A DNA stretch of 64,000 nt. It comes from Oreohelix idahoensis (taxonomy: Eukaryota > Mollusca > Gastropoda > Stylommatophora > Oreohelicidae). Within the stretch, counting starts at the first letter, position 1. Every line of letters begins with the position of its first letter. The translations under genes were made by a program, and so were the position numbers. Shown here one piece after another: positions 23,965 to 32,705 of the stretch. The notes beneath the pieces were generated by a model. The model made no database searches, had not been told where the DNA came from, and saw only the letters and a list, made by a program, of their open reading frames with translations. The stretch lies in assembly GCA_024509875.1 (NCBI GenBank), contig JAMPIV010012270.1, positions 124,001 through 188,000 of the forward strand, given 5' to 3'.

Positions 23965-24835
23965 AGATTATAGACTTGAGCATAATCAGTTTGTAAGGAC
24001 AGGACAAGAAAGTATTCAATGGGGTACTGGAAGAAGAGACAGGTTTATATTTCACAGCTAGCATTTGCAAATGATGTTGCCCTGATTTCTAAATCAGAGG
24101 CACATCTTCAATCTACCCTGCAAGTTGGAAGAAACAGCTGGAGAAGAGAAGGATGGTCATCAGCAGCTCCAAAACAAAAACCATAGCGATAACAAGAGAG
24201 GGAAGAAGACGTCAGTTTATGCTGGGACAACACGTCATGGAGCAGGCCAACCACTTTAAATACCTTGGAGCAGTCATGGACTGGAAGGGAGGCATCAAAG
24301 AAGAGTTGGCTGCCTGAAGAGCAGCAGCTGGGAGACCTTTTCATGCCATAAATCGAGGATTCCTCAGTAAAAAAGAAGTTGATAAGAGGATGAAGATGGT
24401 TGTATACCACTCCACCTATGTTCCAGTCTTGACTTATGGATGCGCGTCATGGGCAATGATTACAACCCACAAAAGCCAGCTCCAAACCTCAGAAATTAGA
24501 TATCTGAGGAAGGTGGTTGAAGTAACAAGAAGAGACATGGTCCACAACCAGACGATAATGCAAGGCCCAAGTAGAACAGCCCCAACTAAGATGGTTTGGC
24601 CATGTCTGCAGAATGGGAGTAGATCAGCTACCACAAGTGTGGGAAACTAAAAGCCAGGGATCCAGACCTACAGGACGACCCAGAGTCTGCTGGGAGAACT
24701 ACATTAGACAATCTCTGAAGAACCGAGGGCTAGATTGGAACCAGGCCAGGAGAAAGACAGCCGATAGGATAGTATGGACCTCTCTCTGGCAAACCTCTAC
24801 ACCCTAGGGTAAAGGAGGAACGACTAAGTAGTAAG
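23965..24835 (+). mobile_element. LINE-3, longest copy (RT part), in ZFAND3-like intron
   Basis: Plus-strand 5'-truncated LINE in the last intron of the minus-strand gene. It starts within the RT: FANDVALISKSEAHLQ replaces the usual FADD active site, so Asp is lost. Then come FKYLGAVMDWKGGIKEEL, LTYGCASWAMITTHKSQ, a GRPRVCWENYIRQSL segment and a tail of TAAG/TAG repeats ending near 24835. Several frames and stops. Related fragments: 15568, 17452 and 46055. Confidence 0.85.
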
Positions 24836-25231
24836 TAGTAGCATGATCAGTGTAAAGGTAAAGGCAGTCCCATTAACAGATACTGCCGTAATGGAATGAA
24901 GTGTTACAGACTTCACTGTGCAAGGTCCAGATTTATAAGGTGTGGTGGCCAATTCTCTTTCCCTTCCCTAACTCAAGAGCAGAGTCAGGTGCCCACTTAT
25001 AGCTGAGTAGGCTGGAGTATGACGCTATTTGGTACTTAACCACGAGAGGTAGGCAATCAAACCACTGTGCCAATCTAACTCTATAATCAGAGTGCATGAC
25101 TAGTGACAGCAATATTTTTGAGCAGTTTTCCAACAATCTATCCCAATGCTTCCTAAACGTTCAAGATAAAATTTATGCCAAATCACAATACATCAACAGG
25201 GTTACCTGGCAGATATCACTGCTATACTTAC

Positions 25232-25362
25232 CACATCTGCATAGACCAATAGTTCGCTGAGCAAGCTCTAGCTTACAACTACAGGCAAAGCAACGTCTCT
25301 TATTCCTCTGAGGAGATGTGGTAGGGACCTCTTCGCTGTTATCCTCCATTTCATCTCTGGAT
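25232..25362 (-). CDS. ZFAND3: ZFAND3-like exon (AN1 finger first half)
   Basis: Exon of 131 nt between acceptor CTTTTCTAACAG and donor GTAAGTA. It encodes SRDEMEDNSEEVPTTSPQ, then NKRRCFACSCKLELAQRTIG and LCRC. The CxxC and the CxC pair are the first four ligands of an AN1 zinc finger. The split falls one base after the CxC codon, and phase 1 fits the next exon exactly. The closest family is ZFAND3, whose finger begins RRRCFxCxxKLELxQ. AN1 proteins of this type are associated with ubiquitin and stress pathways in general; the specific role here is inference. Confidence 0.87.
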
Positions 25363-25599
25363 CTGTTAGAAAAGATGAAAATATTTACTGCATATCTTCT
25401 CACCTTTATTTTTAATTGAAGTCTGGGAGAGGTGAAGAGATGATCTCATCCAGCATGATGAGATAAGAGAGCAGACAAACCTCTCAGTTCAATCCAGACT
25501 GTATATCCACAAAGAATGCCAGACTGTCATACTGGAAAAGATTTTTGTTCAGTCACGCAAGAAAGTGCTAGCCTAAACAGGTGCATTCTGACTTACCGA

Positions 25600-25860
25600 G
25601 CGTGAAAGATGTCACAGAAAGTCACCATCACCTTTCAGCTCCCCAAGGGACATAGGCCTTCAACAAACTTACGTCAAATCTTTATGTCCCGTGCCATCGG
25701 TTCAAGGTCTTTCCGTGTCTTCTTTTCTGTTCTCCATGTGTTCCTTTGTCTCCCTCTCTCTTACCTGGGGATTCTAGAACAAGGACTGCCTGGTATTGCT
25801 ATCAATAGGTTTCCTCAATGTGTGTCTTGTCTTCTCATTTCTTCTTCTAGTTTTGGTTTT
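25600..25860 (-). mobile_element. LINE-4 3' fragment
   Basis: Minus-strand LINE piece with the family 3' text (AGCTCCCCAAGGGACATAGG, then TTCTAGAACAAGGACTGCC read on the plus strand) shared with 26460, 30416, 41895 and 45840. It lies between two ZFAND3-like exons. It is immediately followed by the SINE-like element, whose duplication starts at 25902. Confidence 0.75.
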
Positions 25861-25913
25861 TAGTCACAGAAAGTCATCCTTTCAAAAATGGTGCAGTGTT
25901 AAGAAGATGAAGT

Positions 25914-26224
25914 CTTCTTCTTCTTCTTCTTCGTTCGCCCTGAAAAGGACGGTGGTTGCGTTGTGTCTGTTTACGCCTAAGCTGTGATATCTGCACCTTT
26001 CGGTCGACACATCCGACTTCAGCACGGCATATTTTAGGGACCGGGTTTGCCTTCCCATTGCGATCCGCACTCGCTCAGCCAGACTGCACTGCTGCAGACT
26101 GTTTCCAGGACCACCACGTGGAGGTGGAGTGCGGTCTTGACCAGCTCTGGTTCGCTGGTCCTGATGCAAGCAGTACAGCTATGGGTCGCTGACTGCATTC
26201 ACTATTGCTGCATCTTAGGGTCCC
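25914..26224 (-). mobile_element. SINE-like element with GAA tail
   Basis: A 311 bp retroposed element, minus orientation, flanked by the perfect 12 bp duplication AGAAGATGAAGT (25902-25913 and 26225-26236). Its start reads GGGACCCTAAGATGCAGCAA and its end GAAGAAGAAG. It is about 90% alike to 31542-31852 by eye. No convincing tRNA A and B boxes were seen, so the promoter type is open. Non-coding. Confidence 0.88.
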
Positions 26225-26459
26225 AGAAGATGAAGTAAGCTCTGGTTAATGTTCACACAAATTTAACATTATGCAGCTCGATATTTAGCAGTTTAAATTG
26301 CTTGTGCCTCTGTGTGAAAGTTTTGTCCTTAGGAACAATTTATTTTTTACAAAAAATGACAAAGTAGATCCAAACTGACAACTAAACCCAGGTTGATTTC
26401 AGACCCATAATCTGCATAAATACACATTATGTGACCAGCTGTAACAGACTGCCTACTCT

Positions 26460-26660
26460 CAGAGAAGCAAAGGACTTCAACAAACACACTCCAAACCTTC
26501 TTGTCCTGTTCCATCCTTTCAAGGTCTTTCTCCAGTTCCCTTCTCTGTGTATTTTTGTCTTCCTCCATTTTTCTTAACCTGGAGATACCAGAACAGGGAC
26601 TTCCCTGTAATGCTAACAACTGGTTTTTCTCAATGTCAGTCCTATCTAATACCAGTGTCT
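26460..26660 (-). mobile_element. LINE-4 fragment, decayed
   Basis: The minus-strand frame contains a degraded GRPKNTWRRELEKDLE-like stretch (now NTQRRELEKDLERMEQD) and the LCFSES-type C-terminus. The frame to its right (26660-26800) may be further LINE or intron. It lies in an intron of the ZFAND3-like gene. Confidence 0.65.
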
Positions 26661-27364
26661 CGTCACATCTTGCTCCACAGGTATTTTGACATATACCTTG
26701 GCAGCAATATCGACAAAGTTCGAGGACGTATAACAAGGCAAGAGAAGTTTTAACTGCACCAGGAAATATTTTCAAACCAGAAGAAATCAAATCCATCATA
26801 AAATAAAAATCTTCAGCTAACTACCATGTTATAAACTGTATGATTCAGAAACTCAAAGATGAACTACAACCAGAGAGTTACAAACATTCATAATAGGTGC
26901 TCACGCATAAATGAAGGATTAATGTTGTGTCAAAATCACTAATGTGAAAAATATGGAAAGACAAGAACTAGATAAATATCAGAGGAACACATGGCGAGGA
27001 AATACAAGGGGAAACCTGTTAACAACACTCCCAGAGTAAGAGAAAAAGATAGAGGTCAAAAACTTATATAAATAATGAAATAAGCATATAACTTTCCCAC
27101 TTCTTCTCCGAGGCATCCACAGCAATTTCATGTTGTACTTCAGTTATGTTGGCTACTAGTAGTTTGGCATTACCAAAAAAAACAAGGAGTGTTCATTTAT
27201 TAAACGATTATATCACAAATAAATCTTTTCATGACATCCATGCTTTTATTACACTTTCAAGTTGCTAATCAACCTATCACACTCTTGGCATTCTTAATGT
27301 TTTAATTTTTTGTTAACTTAATTTTTAATAAATGGTTAATAGCAGAGCACACACTTCTAGTTGC
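26661..27364. other. Intron DNA, no feature recognised
   Basis: AT-rich interval inside the ZFAND3-like intron. No conserved peptide or repeat seen. Confidence 0.45.
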
Positions 27365-27376
27365 CAGCCGGCCAAT

Positions 27377-27906
27377 CTTCTTCTTCTTTGATGCTTAGCC
27401 GCCGACTGTCAAAGCAGTCAGTGGCTATTACGCCTTGTGGCGTCTTGTAGGGCAACAACAAATTGATTCCACTTTGCTCGGTCGGCGGCCATCCTTCGTA
27501 CAGTGCCCCAACTCTGGTTCATTCTTTGCATCTCAGCCTCCACAGTCCTCCGCCAAGTTATTTTTGGTCGGCCTCTCTTTCGTTTTCCTTCAGGGGTCCA
27601 TAGCATAGCTGTTCTTGTGATGGCATCGGGGTCTCTTCTGAGGACATGGCCAACCCAGCTCCAGCGTCTGCCAGCTATGATGGTGTGCATGTCCTCTTGC
27701 TTGCTCTGAGTAAGCAGATCTTGGTTGGTGATGATATTCGGCCAAAAGATTCAGAGAATTTTTCTTAGGCATGTTGTGTGAAAAGAGGACAATTTCGACA
27801 TTTCCTTCTCTGTAACTCTCCAGCTCTCCGCGCCATAGAGAAGCACAGAAAGCACACAGCTCTGATATAATCCTAATTTTGTGCTTGTGCTGTACTGAGA
27901 GGACTT
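27377..27906 (-). mobile_element. RTE-1, 5'-truncated copy
   Basis: A 530 bp minus-strand copy of the RTE-1 3' end in the ZFAND3-like intron. The 12 bp duplication CAGCCGGCCAAT lies at 27365-27376 and 27907-27918. It encodes the C-terminus of the RT (LYGAESWRVTEKEM, GRPKITWRRTVEAEM, ending RRNSH) with one frameshift between 27690 and 27751. Confidence 0.93.
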
Positions 27907-27918
27907 CAGCCGGCCAAT

Positions 27919-28432
27919 GACAAACCAGAAATCTGAAGCTGGCAAAGAAAAGTTGAGCTAAGACTGTATTGTTAAATTTCTGGTGACCACAATCTCAGGA
28001 GTAATTAAAGACTTGAAATATCATGTCATATGTGCTGTGTTGCTGCCTGTTTATGACCACATTTTAAACATAAACTGAATCAGGATCGCATTTCCACATA
28101 TTTTAATGACTTCACAGAGTGCCGTTTCGGTTTGCACTTCATATCTGCACTGGCCTTCAACCAATTTTCACTAAAATTCTTCATGAATATTTGGTCTCCC
28201 CTTATATCTCGTAACTAGAAGATTCTTAAACAAGGACTGCCTTTTAATGCTGTATACTTTTTATTTTGTGTTTGTACCGATATCAAAATCTGGAATCACA
28301 CAGACACGCCCATGCCAAGTCCACATTTGTATCTTCTCATGAGAGAACATTTTACAGGTAAAACTAAAACATTAGCATGCAATCAACATTCTATCATCAT
28401 TACAAAAATGCTTTAAAAAAAATAATTCTTAC
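27919..28432. other. Intron DNA, no feature recognised
   Basis: Unassigned intron sequence between the RTE-1 fragment and the Ser-rich exon. Confidence 0.45.
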
Positions 28433-29285
28433 CTCTTTACGCCTCTAGGTGGGGAAGAAGATATATTTACTTCCCCTGGTGCTTGTTCCGAGTTCCTACA
28501 TGCATTTGCCAGTGTGTTATTTCCGCTTGTTGATGCCTGAGAGCTTATGTCACAAGGGATAGAAGTGTCTATTTGTTTTTCTCCCTTATCTAAACTGTTT
28601 GCAGCAGAGTTTTTACTGGAAGATGCAACCAAGTTATTGACAACAGTTGTGTCAACACAAGTGCTTAAAGTCTTTGCAGCATCTGAAGATGATTGTGTGG
28701 AAGAATTTGAGGCAATGTCATCTTTTAATGTTCCACCAGTAACTGAACTCTGGATCACAGAAATCTGGGAGTCTGTGATTATGAACTCTTCGTTACTTTC
28801 AGTAGCTGTAACTGATGATATCGAAGATGCATTACTGCTAGTCACAGATGCTGAGCTACTGGTACTCACAGAAGCCACACTAGCATATGAGTCCGAAGAA
28901 TGGGAGCTAGTGTCACGCCTAGTATCATAGGACACAGAACTAGATGCAGTGCTGTGTAGATCTGATTCATCAGAACTCAGTAAAGATTCACTAGATGGTA
29001 CGGTCATGGTGGCTGTTTCTGCCTGGGCAACATCTCCCCCACCTGAACTCATGGATGTTGACAAGTGTGATGCTGCTGCAGATACTCCATTTGCTGTTGG
29101 TGCTGCAGCATCCACAGATGAAGTTGGTGCTGCTGATAATGCTGTTCTTTCACCTGGTGGGGAACTCAGTGAACTAGGCAAGTTATCTGCTGTTGGGCGT
29201 GATGGAAAATGCTTAGAGTCCATCCTCTTTCCCTGACTGGTTTGTGACTGACTATGACAAGTCACCACAGCGGTTCTGCCTGCAT
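28433..29285 (-). CDS. ZFAND3: ZFAND3-like Ser/Thr-rich exon
   Basis: An 853 nt exon between acceptor TTTTATTTTAAAG and donor GTAAGAA, encoding about 284 residues of mostly Ser, Thr, Ala and Asp low-complexity text. The start reads DAGRTAVVTCHSQSQTSQGK and the end SSPPRGVKR. Phase 1 at its 5' side matches the 39 nt exon and phase 2 at its 3' side matches the AN1 exon. Human ZFAND3 (227 aa in total) has a much shorter disordered Ser-rich linker here that also ends in a basic SPVKRP-like stretch, so the position is right and the length is expanded. Likely disordered. The frame extends beyond the acceptor to 29400, but that part is intron. Confidence 0.82.
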
Positions 29286-29463
29286 CTTTAAAATAAAAAT
29301 GTAATTGTTTATAAATAATTTTACTACAAAGTTTAACCATTCTTCTTTCTCCTTCCCTCCCCGTAAGAAGCATGACACCACGACTGCAGATGGCATCCAC
29401 TCAGGAAGCATACGGTAAAGCAATTCATGTCTCTTGCAGTGGTGGTTTCTCTAGCCATGTGTT

Positions 29464-29793
29464 TTGTATGATCAGGTTGCTAGCCCCATACTCTATATAC
29501 AACCTTATCCTAGCTGCCTTGTATGATCAGGTTGCTAGCCCCATACTCTATATACAACCTTACCCTAGTTGCCTTGTATGATCAGGTTGCTAGCCCCATA
29601 CTCTATATACAACCTTACCCTAGTTGCCTTGTATGATCAGGTTGCTAGCCCCATACTCTATATACAACCTTACCCTAGTTGCCTTGTATGATCAGGTTGC
29701 TAGCCCCATACTCTATACACAACCTTACCCTAGTTGCCTTGTATGATCAGGTTGCTAGCCCCATACTCTATATACAACCTTACCCAAGTTGCC
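29464..29793. repeat. 55 bp minisatellite, six units
   Basis: Six tandem units each containing GATCAGGTTGCTAGCCCCAT, at regular 55 bp steps (29471, 29526, 29581, 29636, 29691, 29746). Units are nearly identical. It is in the intron upstream of the Ser-rich exon. Confidence 0.97.
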
Positions 29794-30415
29794 AAGATAC
29801 GCTCAGTGGCCCTATTGGAATAAAATTTGTCTCTGCATGAGAACAAAGAACATGTTGAATGTGAAATGGTCTGATAAAATGTAAACTATTACAGACAGGA
29901 ACATGTCTAAACAGAAATGATATAGAAGACGATCAGTTTAAAGTCTGATCAAAGAATCCACCTTAGCATAAATTAATTATTAATCTGCCACTTTAATGTA
30001 CTTAAGGAATCAATCAGCCTAAACATCAATGTGAGAATGATGTGTTCACACAGAAAGAACTATACTGACAGACAATATTGTATTATTCACTACACATCTC
30101 TGTCAGCTTTTAAAGAATATATAGATCAACCATGTGTTCAAACAGTCAATAGAAGCAACTATAAAGTGAATATTTATACGGTAAGACCATGGATCAGGAT
30201 TTTTAACAGCTCTGTGATTTGTTTTCAATATAGTTAACTATGAGAGAGCAGTTTCACATGTCAGTATGATAATTCTGTTACTCCTGATCTATACAAAGCC
30301 AAAGATATATTTCTAAAGATGCAAATATGTGATGAAACCTCACAAAATCATTTACATGCTAGCAGTTAGAGATATTACTATCATAAGAAACATACACTAT
30401 CAATACCTTTTAGTT
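29794..30415. other. Intron DNA, no feature recognised
   Basis: AT-rich, no supportable gene or repeat. Confidence 0.45.
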
Positions 30416-30990
30416 TCCCGAACAGAGGCCTTCAACAAACATATGCCATGGATGGGTATGAAAAAAAAAAAATAGAAAAAAGGTGATTCGTCTTACGAGG
30501 ACAAAAGACAAAGAAAACGTAAGATGAATCACCTTTTTTATTTTTCATACCCATCCACTGTACTCCACGTCTTACCACAGTTCCCCTCATCTTCCTGTCC
30601 TGTGCCATCCGCTCAAGTTGTTTCCAAATTTTCCTCATCATGTTCAATTCTGCCTCCAGTTCTCTTCTCCATGTGTTTTTTGGTCTACCACTGCCTCTCT
30701 TTCTCTGGGGATTCCAGAACAAGGACTGCCTTGTAATGCTATCAACAGGTTTCCTCAATGTGTGTCCTATCCATCGCCAACGTCTTCTTCTCAACTCTTG
30801 TTCCACTGACACTTGTCTGGTTCTTGCCATCAGTTCCATGTTCATGGCTTTGTCATTCTATTTCAATCCTATTCTAGGCAAGCACTGATTTATGAATGTC
30901 TGTTACTTTGTTGTTGTTGTTTTTCTTTATTTTTCAGAGCCATACAATAGGGCTGACTTGACATTTGAGTTGAAGATTCTTATTAAGGAG
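30416..30990 (-). mobile_element. LINE-4 3' fragment carrying a fold-back insert
   Basis: Minus-strand LINE piece. Its frame (30845 down to about 30560) reads RRRRWRWIGHTLRKPVDSIT, GRPKNTWRRELEAELNMM and MAQDRK, the C-terminal region of the RT protein. The similarity extends to about 30990 (AGAGCCATACAATAGGGCTG), where it matches 42290-42340. A 107 bp fold-back interrupts its 3' end. The short frame at 30892-31188 crossing its end is not recognised. Confidence 0.85.
30450..30556. repeat. Fold-back (inverted repeat) element, 107 bp
   Basis: The left arm 30450-30497 begins GGATGGGTATG and ends GGTGATTCGTCTTACG. The right arm 30518-30556 is its near-perfect complement, with one substitution and an A-run length difference. 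The loop is 20 bp. It could be a tiny fold-back transposon or a hairpin formed by template switching. The LINE-4 sequence resumes on both sides. Confidence 0.8.
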
Positions 30991-31332
30991 AATATTACAA
31001 ACAGAAATTTTTGTGAAAAGTTACAAGCGTTTGAAGATGGTATGCCCAAGATGGAAAATTCTGCGAGAAAACTGGGTTTAACAGGTGACACACTTTTGAT
31101 CTTTCTGAATGGGTCAATTATTGCAAATGAATTATTCAACCAAAAGCATCCTATACTATTTTATAGCAGAGAATCTGATATTTTATGAAACATAAACACT
31201 AAAAATTGAAACTGATAACCAATCTACAGGGCTTTTGAATTGCTCTTGAAATTAGATATGCCCAGAATATACCAAATTTGCCAGTTCAAGCAATATATTG
31301 GAGATCTTCCCCATTCATATGAAATAATAAAT

Positions 31333-32160
31333 CTATATTCTACCAGACAAAGAAATAGAGCACTATCAAGAACTTATATTCTACCAGACAAAGAAATAGC
31401 ATTATCAAGAAATTATATTCTACCAGACAAAGAAATAGCACTATCAAGAACTTATATTCTACCAGACAAAGAAATAGCACTAACAAGAACTTATATTCTA
31501 CCAGACAAAGAAATAGCACTATCAAGAACTTATATTCTACCGGGACCCAAAGATGCAGCAATAGTGAATGCAGTCAGCGACCCATAGCTTGACTGCTTGC
31601 ATCAGGACCAGCGAACCAGAGCTGGTCAAGACCGTACTCCACCTCCACGTGGTGGTCCTGGAAACAGTCTGCAGCAGTGCAGTCTGGCTGAGCGAGTACG
31701 GATCGAAATGGCAAGGCAAACCCGGTTCCTAAAAAATGCCGTGCTGAAGTCGGATGTGTCGACCGAAAGGTGCAGATATCACAGCTACGGCGTAAACAGA
31801 CACAACGCAACCACCGTCCTTTTCAGGGCGAACGAGGAAGAAGAAGAAGAAGATATTCTACCAGACAAAGAAATAGCACTATCAAGAACTTATATTCTAC
31901 CAGACAAAGAAATAGCACTATCAAGAACTTATATTCTACCAGACAAAGAAACAGCATTATCAAGAACTTATATTCTACCAGACAAAGAAACAACACTATC
32001 AAGAACTTATATTCTACCAGACATAGAAATAGCACTATCAAGAACTTATATTCTACCAGACAAAGAAACAGCATTATCAAGAACTTATATTCTACCAGAC
32101 AAAGAAATAGTATTATCAAGAACTTATATTCTATCAGACAAAGAAACAAAATTATCAAAA
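31333..32160. repeat. 39 bp minisatellite split by a SINE-like insertion
   Basis: Tandem unit CTATCAAGAACTTATATTCT followed by ACCAGACAAAGAAATAGCA. About five units lie at 31333-31541 and about eight at 31853-32160. Because 39 is 13 codons, frames stay open through the array on both strands (for example 31597-32202), but the peptide is repeat translation only. The array ends within a few bases of a ZFAND3-like splice donor. Confidence 0.95.
31542..31852 (+). mobile_element. SINE-like element inside the minisatellite
   Basis: A 311 bp copy starting GGGACCCAAAGATGCAGCAA and ending in GAAGAAGAAGAAG. It is inserted in a minisatellite unit, with the 10 bp duplication ATATTCTACC at 31532-31541 and 31853-31862. 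The highly regular host repeat makes the insertion borders unambiguous and defines the full length of the family. Confidence 0.93.
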
Positions 32161-32166
32161 ACTTAC

Positions 32167-32205
32167 CAGCCGTGTTGGAACTCTCTTGGTTCTGATTTCT
32201 AAGAG
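32167..32205 (-). CDS. ZFAND3: ZFAND3-like 39 nt coding exon
   Basis: Small exon between acceptor TGTATCCTATTGCAG and donor GTAAGTT. It encodes LRNQNQESSNTA, with split codons at both ends. The phases (2 nt in, 1 nt out) connect without stops to the Ser-rich exon. The peptide is like the disordered region that follows the A20 finger in ZFAND3. No further upstream exon with the expected CPCGFWG-type A20 finger could be found on the minus strand to the right, so it is probably outside the window. Confidence 0.6.
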
Positions 32206-32705
32206 CTGCAATAGGATACAAATATTATCATAAACAAATTAAACTCAAGTTGACTGTTCATCCCAAAACTATTTTCAGCAAACATAAAAGGTATTTTATA
32301 TATATATATATTTATTTTATACACACACACATGTGAAATTGATCACCAACAATTGTGTATGGCATGGGTAGCTGACAATAAAGGAAGCACCACAGCAGAC
32401 ATTTCTTCTTCTTTCAATCCTCAGGAATTTGACATTTTCATTCTTTACCCTTTTGTATTTGGGTGAGTTCCTGGGCTTTCGTGCAAACCCAGAGGGCTTC
32501 CCCAACTCAGCAGGCTCAACATTGGTAAATAAAAGCAGCAATCAGCAAGGAGACTGTGGCACTTTAGCAGATAAGCATTGAAAATAGCAGAGAGTGATAA
32601 TTTGATATGACAATGAACTAAAATTAGAGAACCGTTCCAGTGTTACTGGACAGCAATAAAAACTACTACTACAGGACCGTAAGCATTTATTCGGAATTCC
32701 GATTA
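32206..32705. other. Intron or flanking DNA, no gene recognised
   Basis: Contains a short TA/CA microsatellite at about 32299-32332. A 74 aa minus frame (32317-32541) shows no motif and has no usable splice acceptor, so it is not called. Confidence 0.5.

Noticed and set aside
28547..29236. Plus-strand frames opposite the Ser-rich exon
   Set aside because: Shadows of the minus-strand exon, which has splice sites in phase with its neighbours.
30892..31188. 98 aa plus-strand frame
   Set aside because: Its first third is antisense LINE-4 and the remainder has no recognisable motif.
31597..32202. 201 aa repeat protein and its antisense partners
   Set aside because: The 39 bp minisatellite keeps frames open; the SINE-like insertion and repeat explain the whole frame.
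32317..32541. Possible extra ZFAND3-like exon on the minus strand
   Set aside because: No splice acceptor at a suitable place, and the Cys-containing peptide does not match an A20 finger.
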